Source: Poseidonocella pacifica
Lineage (GTDB): Bacteria > Pseudomonadota > Alphaproteobacteria > Rhodobacterales > Rhodobacteraceae
Length of the DNA stretch: 64,000 nt
Assembly (NCBI RefSeq): GCF_900111875.1
Contig: NZ_FOJU01000006.1
Location: 1 to 64,000 of the forward strand
Direction of reading: 5' to 3'
Shown piece by piece: positions 36,327 through 44,743 of the stretch (the stretch's first letter is position 1; every line of letters begins with the position of its first letter). Under the pieces are notes generated by a model. The model was not told where the DNA came from. It worked only from the letters and a program-made list of their open reading frames with translations, and made no database searches. Made by a program: the position numbers and the translations under genes.

Positions 36327-36573
36327 ATGTAGTTACCTTCTAATGTCCGATTTCAGCAGGCATGTGTTGACAATTTTCAGCTAAACCAGAATCAGAAATA
36401 TCAATTGATTTACCCTACGTAATATAGGCTTGAGTATACAGCAGACTAACCTTTGAGGTGGGCTGTCACGACCTTGGTGTAACAAGGTAAAGTATACAAC
36501 TGTATGCCATCTTTCACTGCGTCTCGGCATGCGTTAAGAGGCATGTAATCGATTCACTCATGGAGACTGGCCA

Positions 36574-37791
36574 ATGTCCAAGATCAAGGTAGCGAACCCC
36601 ATCGTCGAGATGGACGGGGATGAAATGACCCGTATCATCTGGGACTTTATCAAGAAGAAGCTCATCCTTCCCTACCTCGACATTGACCTGCTCTACTATG
36701 ATCTCGGGATCGAAGAGCGTGATCGCACGGATGATCAGATCACCATCGACGCGGCTGAGAAAACCAAGGAAGTGGGCGTCGCTGTCAAATGTGCGACGAT
36801 CACCCCGGATGAGGGCCGTGTCGAGGAATTCGGCCTCAAGAAGATGTGGCGCTCCCCCAACGGGACGATCCGTAACATCCTCGGCGGCGTCGTGTTCCGC
36901 AAGCCGATCATCTGCAACAACGTGCCTCGCCTCGTTCCCGGCTGGACCAAGCCCATCGTCGTGGGCCGTCACGCTTTCGGGGATCAGTACCGCGCGACCG
37001 ACATGAAATTCCCCGGGCCCGGCACCCTCTCGATGAAGTTCGTCGGCGAAGACGGCACGGTGATGGAAGAGGAAGTGTTCAAGGCACCTTCCTCCGGCGT
37101 GTTCATGTCCATGTACAACCTCGACGATTCGATCATCGATTTTGCACGGGCATCGCTGAACTACGGCCTCGACCTCGGCTGGCCGGTCTATCTTTCGACC
37201 AAGAATACGATCCTGAAGCAATACGATGGCCGCTTCATGGAACTGTTCCAGAAGGTGTTCGACGAAGAATTCGCGGACAAATTCAAGGAAGCCGGTATCA
37301 CGTATGAGCACCGCCTGATCGACGACATGGTCGCCTGCGCGATGAAGTGGAACGGCGGCTTCGTCTGGGCATGCAAGAACTACGACGGCGACGTCCAGTC
37401 CGATACCATTGCGCAAGGCTTCGGCTCTCTTGGCCTGATGACCTCGCAGTTGATGACGCCCGATGGCAAGACCGTCGAAGCCGAAGCGGCCCACGGAACG
37501 GTCACGCGTCACTATCGCCAGCATCAGCGCGGCGAAGAGACCTCGACCAACTCCATCGCGTCGATCTTTGCCTGGACCGGCGGCCTCAAGCACCGTGCCA
37601 AGCTCGACGACAATGCGGAGCTTGGCCATTTCGCCGAGACGCTGGAACGCGTCGTGGTGGACACGGTCGAAAGCGGCTTCATGACCAAGGACCTCGCCTT
37701 GCTCGTCGGCCCAGATCAGAAGTGGCTCACCACCATGGGCTTCCTTGAGAAGGTTGACGAAAACCTGAACAAGGCCCTCGGCGCGGCCTAA
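36574..37791 (+). CDS. icd: NADP-dependent isocitrate dehydrogenase
   Basis: A 405-residue enzyme of the eukaryotic-like (type II) isocitrate dehydrogenase branch, which oxidises isocitrate to 2-oxoglutarate in the citric acid cycle. [13 protein letters not shown] opens the protein, [20 protein letters not shown] contains the substrate-binding arginines and serine, [20 protein letters not shown] holds the metal-binding aspartates and [14 protein letters not shown] the NADP loop. The length is typical. It is followed by a terminator at 37818 and stands alone. Confidence 0.97.
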   Translation: MSKIKVANPIVEMDGDEMTRIIWDFIKKKLILPYLDIDLLYYDLGIEERDRTDDQITIDAAEKTKEVGVAVKCATITPDEGRVEEFGLKKMWRSPNGTIRNILGGVVFRKPIICNNVPRLVPGWTKPIVVGRHAFGDQYRATDMKFPGPGTLSMKFVGEDGTVMEEEVFKAPSSGVFMSMYNLDDSIIDFARASLNYGLDLGWPVYLSTKNTILKQYDGRFMELFQKVFDEEFADKFKEAGITYEHRLIDDMVACAMKWNGGFVWACKNYDGDVQSDTIAQGFGSLGLMTSQLMTPDGKTVEAEAAHGTVTRHYRQHQRGEETSTNSIASIFAWTGGLKHRAKLDDNAELGHFAETLERVVVDTVESGFMTKDLALLVGPDQKWLTTMGFLEKVDENLNKALGAA

Positions 37792-37817
37792 GCTCTCCAG
37801 TATCTCGAATGATCGCA

Positions 37818-37843
37818 AACCCGGCCCCTGTGGCCGGGTTTTT
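37818..37843 (+). terminator. Rho-independent terminator of icd
   Basis: AACCCGGCC, a short loop and GGCCGGGTT followed by TTT form a strong hairpin 27 bases after the icd stop codon. Confidence 0.88.
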
Positions 37844-37909
37844 CGTTTCCAGTTCGCGCGATCTTAACGGCTGCTCTTTACCGCTTTTGAAAAATGCCGG
37901 GGGAGCCAG

Positions 37910-38995
37910 ATGCCAACAATCGCCGTCTACGATTGGAGCGTAGTTAGCCACGACGGAGCGATGACCACCTCCGAACTTGTCAACGACACCGACGCCAATG
38001 ACCCTGGTGCGGCCAACTACGACGCCGGGCGATCCAGTTGGGTCGGCGTAAACTATACCTATGACGGCAATCCTCCGACCCAGATGATCATTTCCGACGA
38101 CGACGCCTTTTTTCAGGACGGAACGGGCGACACAGCAGGCGACCAGTTCCTGCTCGAAGACGTCGTCGTGAACGGCAAGCTCTATCCCGCAGGCACAGTC
38201 GTGCAGAATGAGTTTGGCCTGCACCAAAACATCAACGGCAACATGGTCAACGTCTATGTTCTACGGTTGGGGAACGACAACGTAGGGCTCATCCCGGCGG
38301 CAGGTCTTCCCACGCCGCATTCCGGTGCCCGGTTCTCGCCCACCTCCAGCAGTGACAGCGATCTGGCAAACAGCAGTACCGGCTCCACGAATGAGACCTC
38401 ATACGACGACGTGATCTGTTTCGAGGCGAAGGCAATGATCGCAACGCCAAACGGCGGGGTGGAGGCCCAAGACTTGCGACCGGGCGATATGATAGACACG
38501 TTGGATCGCGGCGCGCAGCCGCTGTTATGGACGGGCCACCAGAAGATCACCTTCTCCTCATCTGACGACAAACGGCGCCCAATCCGCATAGACGTGGATG
38601 CTTTCGGTCCCGGCCTGCCCGCGCGCGCGCTTCTTCTTTCTCCGCAACATCGGATATTGTTGACCGGCAGACCGGGAGAACCCGATGAGCTCGGTCCTGC
38701 GTTAGGGTTTCTTGACCTGCCGGGGGTGAGCCGTGTGCGGGGACGCGCATCCGTCACCTATGTGCATTTGCTTCTGCCCAGGCATGAGATCATCCGCGCG
38801 GAAGGCCTCGCCAGCGAGAGCTTCTTTCCCGGCCCGACCGCCATGAGAATGCTGCCTCCGTCTCAGAGGTCGGCTGTTCGCGCACAGTGGCACGAACTCC
38901 CCCCCACGGGTGCGGATCACACCCACGCCGTCCGGCCGCTTCTTACCCGGCGACAAACCCGGGATCGTCTCATGCGCTACGCAGTTGATGCCTAA
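37910..38995 (+). CDS. Hint-domain (intein-like) secreted protein
   Basis: A 361-residue protein. The second half is a Hint_2-type domain: DVICFEAKAMIATPNGG with the candidate nucleophile cysteine, ALLLSPQHRILLTG with the block histidine and VTYVHLLLPRHEIIRAEG near the end. The first 150 residues are acidic and have no recognised fold (DGTGDTAGDQFLLEDVVVNG). Such proteins are common in Rhodobacteraceae and are thought to be exported by type I secretion; there is no signal peptide. GGGGGAG precedes the ATG. Whether the domain self-cleaves is not known, since the family often lacks a splicing partner. Confidence 0.85.
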   Translation: MPTIAVYDWSVVSHDGAMTTSELVNDTDANDPGAANYDAGRSSWVGVNYTYDGNPPTQMIISDDDAFFQDGTGDTAGDQFLLEDVVVNGKLYPAGTVVQNEFGLHQNINGNMVNVYVLRLGNDNVGLIPAAGLPTPHSGARFSPTSSSDSDLANSSTGSTNETSYDDVICFEAKAMIATPNGGVEAQDLRPGDMIDTLDRGAQPLLWTGHQKITFSSSDDKRRPIRIDVDAFGPGLPARALLLSPQHRILLTGRPGEPDELGPALGFLDLPGVSRVRGRASVTYVHLLLPRHEIIRAEGLASESFFPGPTAMRMLPPSQRSAVRAQWHELPPTGADHTHAVRPLLTRRQTRDRLMRYAVDA

Positions 38996-39066
38996 TTCGC
39001 GTTCACACCGCCGCCAGCGCACGGTTTCATATTGACCTTCCTGCCGGGTCCGGGCTCCCTCGGCGC

Positions 39067-39687
39067 ATGCAGTTGCTGACCCATGCCCCATCCGATCGTC
39101 ATACGCTGTGGGAAGATGTCCATGGCATCGTGATCGGTGCCGCCCTCGTGGCGCTGTCTATCCAGTTTCTCCGCTCCGCAGACCTTTTGACAGGTCAGAT
39201 TGCAGGGCTCGCACTGGTGCTTAGTTATGGAGGCAACTGGCCATTCGGGGTGGTGTTCTTTCTGCTCAACCTGCCGTTCTATGCCCTCGCCTATACCCAG
39301 CTCGGCCCGCGCTTCACGTTCAAAAGCTTTCTGGCGGTCACGCTCATGTCGGCATTGGCAGAAACCATGCCGCTCGTGATAACCATCGACGTGAAACACC
39401 CGGCAGCGGCGGCCATTCTTTTCGGGATTTGCTCAGGGATCGGCGTTCTGTCCCTCTTCAGGCACGGCGCAACCCTCGGAGGCGTGGGGATCGTGGCGCT
39501 CTGGCTACAGGATCGGTCAGGCTACAAGGCGGGAAACACGCAGCTGATCTTTGATCTTTGCGTTTACCTGCTCGCTCTGCTGCTGTTTCCGATCGACATC
39601 GTCCTGTGGTCGCTGCTCGGGTCGGTCATCCTGAACCTGATTATAACGATCAACCACCGACGGGATCGCTACGTCGCGCGTTCCTGA
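39067..39687 (+). CDS. YitT family membrane protein
   Basis: A 206-residue integral membrane protein with about five helices (VIGAALVALSIQFLRSADLL, GVVFFLLNLPFYALAY, LVYLLALLLFPIDI-like segment near the end) and the YitT hallmark LTGQIAGLALVLSY and GICSGIGVLSLFRHGATLGG. YitT proteins are transporter-like proteins of unknown substrate. It lacks the C-terminal soluble domain (DUF2179) found in longer members. Its stop meets the end of the convergent HNH gene (39688) with no gap. Confidence 0.85.
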   Translation: MQLLTHAPSDRHTLWEDVHGIVIGAALVALSIQFLRSADLLTGQIAGLALVLSYGGNWPFGVVFFLLNLPFYALAYTQLGPRFTFKSFLAVTLMSALAETMPLVITIDVKHPAAAAILFGICSGIGVLSLFRHGATLGGVGIVALWLQDRSGYKAGNTQLIFDLCVYLLALLLFPIDIVLWSLLGSVILNLIITINHRRDRYVARS

Positions 39688-40275
39688 TCAAGGCTGCAGC
39701 TCGGCATCCCAGTAGAGGAAGTCGATCCAGCTATCATGCAGATGGTTGGGCGGAAATTTGCGACCGGTGTTCTGAAGTTCTTCCGGCGCAGGTCGGCGCG
39801 GTGGTTTTCGCAGGCTCATCCCCGCCCGCCGGAGGGATTTGGATCCTTTGCGCAGGTTACAGGGCGCACAGGCCGCGACCACGTTTTCCCAATTCGTCGT
39901 TCCTCCAGCGGCCCGGGGAACCACGTGGTCAAAGGTCAACTCTCCCTTTGATCCGCAATACTGACAGCGGAACTCGTCCCTCAGAAAAAGATTGAAGCGC
40001 GTAAAGGCTACGCGCTTCTGGGGTTTCACATAATCTTTTAGGACGACAACCGACGGTATTCGAATGTGGGTACTGGGGCTTCGCACCACATGGTCATACT
40101 GAGCGACAATATCGACGCGATCCAACCAAACGGCCTTGATCGCTTCCTGCCATGGCCAAAGCGACAATGGATAGTATGACAGGGGACGATAGTCGGCATT
40201 AAGGACAAGCGCCGGATAATGCCGCAGGCCCGAAGGCTCTCGTACAAATTCCGTCCTGAACTCGCCGTGGTTCAC
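39688..40275 (-). CDS. HNH endonuclease
   Basis: A 195-residue protein with a complete HNH motif: FRCQYCGSKGELTFDHVVPR, GGTTNWENVVAACAPCN and RKGSKSL. The two CxxC pairs would bind structural zinc. The N-terminal part (NADYRPLSYYPLSLWPWQEA) is shared by a widespread housekeeping HNH family in alphaproteobacteria and is not a mobile-element mark. The GTG start at 40275 is supported by GGAGGA seven bases before it. The DNA target is unknown. Confidence 0.9.
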   Translation of the reverse strand: MNHGEFRTEFVREPSGLRHYPALVLNADYRPLSYYPLSLWPWQEAIKAVWLDRVDIVAQYDHVVRSPSTHIRIPSVVVLKDYVKPQKRVAFTRFNLFLRDEFRCQYCGSKGELTFDHVVPRAAGGTTNWENVVAACAPCNLRKGSKSLRRAGMSLRKPPRRPAPEELQNTGRKFPPNHLHDSWIDFLYWDAELQP

Positions 40276-40543
40276 GATTCTGTCCTCCGCCGCATATATG
40301 GAGCAGCCCGCCCGGACGGGCGTGAAGCCCTTTCGATGTCACTATATATCGGCTCCTCGCTCTGGCAAGTCCCGCATATAGTGCTTCGTCAGCGACGATA
40401 TAGCGAGGCAATGTAACAGCGGAATAAAAGGGCAAACGCTGAGGCGGAGCGCGCTTTGACCACGCCCGCGAAGTGATAAGGCATCTTGGGAAGAGCGGGC
40501 CAAAAGCGGATTTCAGCCCCTCTGCACTCAGATTACGCGAAAT

Positions 40544-41209
40544 TTACAGACCGCATTTGTCACGCATGAAGGCCAACGCCACGGAAAGCCCATCTGGGGC
40601 AATTCCATGCGCAGTGCCCTTCATCACATGGGCGAAAACCTCTTTCCATCCGGCTTGCTGCAAGGCTTCTGCCGCGTCTGGCAGTGATTGGGGCGGGACG
40701 ACGTCGTCCTGATCACCATGCACAAGGAGGACAGGCGGGCGACTTACCACCTCGTCGACCAACAGCTCCGGCTTCAACAGTCGACCAGAGAATGCGACGA
40801 TCCCCGCCACCGCATCTTCGCGGCGCGGCGCGACATGGAGGCTCATCATCGTGCCCTGACTGAAACCAAAGAGTACAACCTGCTCCGGCAACAGGTCCTC
40901 ATCCACCATCAACCCGTCCAGAAAGGCATCGAGGTCCGCTGACGCGGCAATCAGTCCTCGTTCGGCCTCCTCCTCACTTGACCCGTCGATCCACGGGATT
41001 GGAAACCACTGACGGCCCATAGGATGGCCCGGCACTTCTTCGGGCGCGTCGGGGGCGATGAACATGGTATCGGGCAGGTGATCCGCCAACGGCTCCGCCA
41101 GCCCGATCAAATCAGCACCGTTAGCGCCGTATCCATGCAGAAAAACGACGGCGGAACGCATGGTTCCTGATTTCGGCTCAACCCGTTGTGCTTCCAACGC
41201 TCTTGTCAT
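40544..41209 (-). CDS. Phospholipase/carboxylesterase family hydrolase
   Basis: A 221-residue serine hydrolase of the carboxylesterase/phospholipase (YpfH-like) family. The nucleophile elbow is LFGFSQGTMMS, an early loop is FLHGYGANGADL, the acid is in HGDQDDVVPPQ and the histidine in GTAHGIAPDGL. The ATG at 41209 overlaps the stop of the upstream DNA glycosylase gene (ATGA), so the two are coupled; a longer start at 41278 lies inside that gene and is rejected. The substrate is likely a small carboxylic ester. Confidence 0.88.
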   Translation of the reverse strand: MTRALEAQRVEPKSGTMRSAVVFLHGYGANGADLIGLAEPLADHLPDTMFIAPDAPEEVPGHPMGRQWFPIPWIDGSSEEEAERGLIAASADLDAFLDGLMVDEDLLPEQVVLFGFSQGTMMSLHVAPRREDAVAGIVAFSGRLLKPELLVDEVVSRPPVLLVHGDQDDVVPPQSLPDAAEALQQAGWKEVFAHVMKGTAHGIAPDGLSVALAFMRDKCGL

Positions 41210-41853
41210 CTGATCCCTTCCCTGTCCTTGGCCACGTGGTAGTAGGCCCACAGGATCCTCGCGGCAACCGACCGCCACGGCGACCAGTCCGCCGCCATCT
41301 CGCGCAAAGCGCGCTCCTTGGGCCGTTCGGAAAGATCGAAAAGCAATCGCGCCGATTCCTGCAAGGCCAGATCCCCGGGCGCAAAGACATCCGCCCGGCC
41401 CAGCGAGAACATCGCGTAGATTTCCGCCGTCCAGACACCGATCCCCTTGATCGCGGTCAATTGTGCGACCACCTCCGCGGTGGGACAGGCGCGCAAGGCC
41501 TCATAGTCGAGCCCCGCCTCCGCAAGCGCCTTGGCGTATTTGATCTTCTGGCGGGACAGGCCCGCGGCGCGCAACTCTTCCTCGGTGGCGCCATGCACGC
41601 CCTCGGGCGTCGAGAGCCCCGCGGCTTCAAGACGCGACCAGATCGCCGACGCCGCAGCCACGCTGACTTGCTGACTGACGATTGCGCTCAGGAGTTGGTC
41701 GAACCCATCGGCGCGCAGCCGAAGCGGCAAAGCGCCGGTCTGTTCCAGAGCAACCGCAAAGCGAGGCTCCGCCCTTGAAAGCCATAACGCCCCTTCCTCA
41801 ACGCAGGCGTCGCTGGAAATAATGCGTCCTACCTGCGTCAACTCATCGCCCAC
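41206..41853 (-). CDS. DNA-3-methyladenine glycosylase II-like (AlkA family)
   Basis: A 215-residue HhH-GPD DNA glycosylase which should excise alkylated purines. The helix-hairpin-helix is LTAIKGIGVWTAEIYAMF, followed by the catalytic aspartate in RADVFAPGDLALQ. SAIVSQQVSVAAASAIWSRL is the conserved N-terminal helix. It lacks an iron-sulfur cluster region and an N-terminal methyltransferase or TBP-like extension. The GTG at 41853, with GGAGG before it, lies in the end of cobK. So cobK, this gene and the esterase form one leftward operon. Confidence 0.9.
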   Translation of the reverse strand: MGDELTQVGRIISSDACVEEGALWLSRAEPRFAVALEQTGALPLRLRADGFDQLLSAIVSQQVSVAAASAIWSRLEAAGLSTPEGVHGATEEELRAAGLSRQKIKYAKALAEAGLDYEALRACPTAEVVAQLTAIKGIGVWTAEIYAMFSLGRADVFAPGDLALQESARLLFDLSERPKERALREMAADWSPWRSVAARILWAYYHVAKDREGIR

Positions 41854-42572
41854 TCAAGTGCCTCCGCGACCGTTTGCACCTTCGGTTCAGGCAGAGTTGG
41901 CCGACGCACCATGACGACCGGAAGCCCAAGCTCCCTCGCTGCTGCTAGCTTGGGGAACGCCCCCTCGCCGCCAGCGTTGCGGCAAACCAACCAGTCGATT
42001 TCAGCGCGGCGCAAAAACGATTCTTCGCTTGCCACGGTGAACGGCCCCTTTGCCGGGACATAACGTATGTGCCGCGCCGCGCCTGTCTTTCCACCATGCT
42101 GACCCAGAACCCGAAAAAGGACCTCTCGCCCTTCGAGGTTGGCAAACTGCGCCTCCGTACCCCGACCAGTCGCGACAAAGACCCTTGCACCGGGCGAAAT
42201 ATGCTCCGCCGCTTGGGACTCCGTTGCCACATCTATCCAGCGATCCTGCGGCGCCGCCACCCAAGGCGCCCGCGTCAATCGCAAGTAGGCGCAACCTGCC
42301 TCCACACTGAGTTCCGCAGCGCGGTGTGAGAACTTTCCGGCGAAAGGATGCGACGCATCGAGCACCCGCCGAATGCTGTGCTCCTCAAGGAACCTGACGA
42401 AATCCGAAGCCGAGTCAAACGCGCCGACATGCAATGGGAGGGGGTAGGTTTCGCCCGTTCTGGGCGGCCGTCGCTGTGCCATCAGGGCCGCTACGCCCGC
42501 CTCTGCCAGCCCGGCAGCAACGGACCGAGCCTCTCCGCTTCCGGCCAGTATCAGGACGTCATATCTCTCCAT
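41838..42572 (-). CDS. cobK: Precorrin-6A reductase CobK/CbiJ
   Basis: A 244-residue enzyme that reduces precorrin-6A in the corrin ring of cobalamin. Marks are ILAGSGEARSVAAGL at the start, VLDASHPFAGKFSHRA, YLRLTRAPW, VFVATGRGTEAQ and VCRNAGGEGAFPKLAAAREL, all as in CobK. The ATG at 42572 fits the family N-terminus; the frame extends further upstream to 42665. It stands apart from other cobalamin genes and overlaps the glycosylase gene downstream, which is unusual company. Confidence 0.9.
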   Translation of the reverse strand: MERYDVLILAGSGEARSVAAGLAEAGVAALMAQRRPPRTGETYPLPLHVGAFDSASDFVRFLEEHSIRRVLDASHPFAGKFSHRAAELSVEAGCAYLRLTRAPWVAAPQDRWIDVATESQAAEHISPGARVFVATGRGTEAQFANLEGREVLFRVLGQHGGKTGAARHIRYVPAKGPFTVASEESFLRRAEIDWLVCRNAGGEGAFPKLAAARELGLPVVMVRRPTLPEPKVQTVAEALEWAMS

Positions 42573-42656
42573 TTGATGCACCCTAGAGAAACGCATTGGC
42601 GAACCCAAGCCCCGCACGGCTTGCGCCTTTCCAGCGACAGGAATAATCCTCTCGCC

Positions 42657-43862
42657 ATGAGTCAATCAACCACCGCCCGCGCCAAACGCAATGTAACGAT
42701 CCTAGTCGCCGCGCAGGCGGTACTGGGTGCCCAGATGCCGATGATCTTCACCATTGGTGGCCTTGCGGGGCAGTCACTTGCACCCAACCCCTGCTTCGCG
42801 ACGCTTCCCATTTCCCTCATCGTGCTTGGCTCCATGCTTTCGGCCACCCCCATTTCTGCCATCATGCAGCGTTTCGGGCGGCGCACCGGATTTTTGATCG
42901 GGGCGCTGGCCGGCGCGATAGGTGGTATGATCGGGGCCGCAGGGCTTTACTATGCGTCATTTCCGATCTTCCTTTTGGGCAGCCTTCTGACGGGAATATA
43001 CATGTCCGCTCAGGGCTTTTATCGCTTTGCCGCGGCCGACACCGCGTCAGAGAGCTTTCGCCCCAAGGCCATCTCCTATGTCCTTGCAGGCGGGCTCATT
43101 TCTGCGATCATCGGGCCACAACTCGTCAAGGTCACAGCCGGCGCGATGGTGATCCCCTTTCTCGGAACCTACCTTGCCGTGATCGCGATCAACGTGATTG
43201 GCTCCCTCCTGTTCCTCGGGCTTGATATCCCTACCCCGCCCCGTCCACACGCCGACGCGCCCCAAGGCCGAACCCGGATGGAACTGCTCGCCACGCCGCG
43301 CATTGCTGTCGCGGTGATCTGCGGAATGGTGTCCTACGCCTTGATGAACCTCGTCATGACGTCAACACCTCTCGCCGTCGTTGGATGTGGGTATGGTACC
43401 GAAGCAGCCGCCGATGTGGTGACTGCGCACGTCCTGGCCATGTTCGCGCCCTCCTTCGTCACGGGGCACCTGATCCTGCGCTTTGGGGTGGAACGTATCC
43501 TGGGAATTGGCCTTCTGATACTTGCCGGTGCGGGGGCCGTGGCCTTTGCAGGTGTCGACCTGATGAATTTCTTCGGCGCGCTCATTCTTTTGGGGATCGG
43601 CTGGAACTTCGGCTTTATCGGTGCCACCACCATGCTCGCCTCAGCCCACAGCGCGGAGGAACGTGGCCGAATGCAGGGGCTGAACGACCTCATCGTGTTC
43701 GGTGGCGTCACGGTCGCATCGCTGGCATCCGGGGGGCTGATGAACTGTTCCGGGGGCAGCCCAGTCGAGGGGTGGATGGCGGTAAATCTCGCCATGGCGC
43801 CCCTCCTTGTACTGGCTGGCGGCGCGTTGATCTGGTTGATGTTCCGGCCGGTGCGCGCCTAA
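42657..43862 (+). CDS. MFS transporter
   Basis: A 401-residue major facilitator with about 12 membrane helices. The loop between helices 2 and 3 reads MQRFGRRTGFLIGAL, the family's G-x-x-x-D/R-R-x-G-R-R type motif. ILVAAQAVLGAQMPMIFTIG forms helix 1. The substrate is not apparent; such proteins are often listed as multidrug or sugar transporters. The ATG at 42657 is divergent from cobK, and the frame is open far upstream only as shadow sequence. It ends by sharing stop-region bases with the ROK gene on the other strand. Confidence 0.85.
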   Translation: MSQSTTARAKRNVTILVAAQAVLGAQMPMIFTIGGLAGQSLAPNPCFATLPISLIVLGSMLSATPISAIMQRFGRRTGFLIGALAGAIGGMIGAAGLYYASFPIFLLGSLLTGIYMSAQGFYRFAAADTASESFRPKAISYVLAGGLISAIIGPQLVKVTAGAMVIPFLGTYLAVIAINVIGSLLFLGLDIPTPPRPHADAPQGRTRMELLATPRIAVAVICGMVSYALMNLVMTSTPLAVVGCGYGTEAAADVVTAHVLAMFAPSFVTGHLILRFGVERILGIGLLILAGAGAVAFAGVDLMNFFGALILLGIGWNFGFIGATTMLASAHSAEERGRMQGLNDLIVFGGVTVASLASGGLMNCSGGSPVEGWMAVNLAMAPLLVLAGGALIWLMFRPVRA

Positions 43863-44743
43863 GCCCCGTCCGCCTCCAGAGCCGCAAGCGCGGCGCCACG
43901 TGCGCCGCTTTCGGCTCCTCCTTCTGCCAATCGCAGGAGGGGCAGATCGAAACCGGGAAGACTACGCCGCGATTTTTCGACGTCGGCCAGTAGCTCCGGT
44001 GCCCGGCTCACCCCGCCGCCGATGACAAAGACCTCGGGATCAACGGACACTTGCACGCTCCAGAGCACCTCCGCGAGCAAGGCGCAGAAAACCCCCCAGA
44101 CCGGCCCGCGCTCTGCGGAAATCATCTCAGCAGCCCGGGCGCCCCCGGTCATCGCGCGATCCAAGCGCGACAGCCCCGCCCCGCTGACATAGGTTTCGAT
44201 GCAACCCCGCCGCCCGCATGAGCAGTCGAGAACCGGCAAACCATATTTGCCGACGATATCTGCCGGAAGCGCTGCGTGTCCGACCTCCCCCCCAAGACCG
44301 GTGCTACGCGCTAGCGGGTGCCCCCCCACAACGTGAGCCGCGCCAAGCCCGGTTCCGATCACCAACCCGGTAATCGAGGTGGCCCCCCGCCCTGCGCCAC
44401 ACCGCGCTTCGCTCAAGGCAAAGGCCTGCGCGTCGTTCAACCACGTGACCGGACGGCCAAGGGCGCAGGTTAGATCACGCTTGATCGGCTTGCCAGTGGC
44501 GCAGAGGTTTGCGGTAAGCGTCACCTCCGTCGCCGGGTGGAGTTGACCCGCCGCGCTCACGCCCAAAGGCAGATCACCCGCCAAACTACCAAGATAGGCC
44601 AGCGCATCAACAAGCCCTCGGTAGTCTTTCGGTGTTGCGATGGTCTCGCCCCCCACAAGGGCAAGGTCGCGACCGAAGTGACGCAATGCGATTTTCGTCC
44701 CCCCCAGGTCGATGCCCGAGGCAATATGATGGAGCGCGCTCAT
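43859..44743 (-). CDS. ROK-family sugar kinase (N-acetylglucosamine kinase-like)
   Basis: A 294-residue ROK protein. The ATP phosphate loop is GIDLGGTKIALRHF, the central DxGxG region is VIGTGLGAAHVVGG, and the zinc-binding motif is GHAALPADIV...CSCGRRGCIETYVSG. These features fit N-acetylglucosamine or fructose kinase activity; there is no DNA-binding N-terminus, so it is not a NagC-type repressor. The ATG overlaps the stop of the sensor kinase by four bases (ATGA), which couples sugar kinase and sensor translation, an odd pair. Confidence 0.88.
   Translation of the reverse strand: MSALHHIASGIDLGGTKIALRHFGRDLALVGGETIATPKDYRGLVDALAYLGSLAGDLPLGVSAAGQLHPATEVTLTANLCATGKPIKRDLTCALGRPVTWLNDAQAFALSEARCGAGRGATSITGLVIGTGLGAAHVVGGHPLARSTGLGGEVGHAALPADIVGKYGLPVLDCSCGRRGCIETYVSGAGLSRLDRAMTGGARAAEMISAERGPVWGVFCALLAEVLWSVQVSVDPEVFVIGGGVSRAPELLADVEKSRRSLPGFDLPLLRLAEGGAESGARGAALAALEADGA

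Noticed and set aside
36514-37818. 434-codon open frame opposite icd
   Set aside because: Antisense shadow; it mirrors the codon pattern of icd and has no family.
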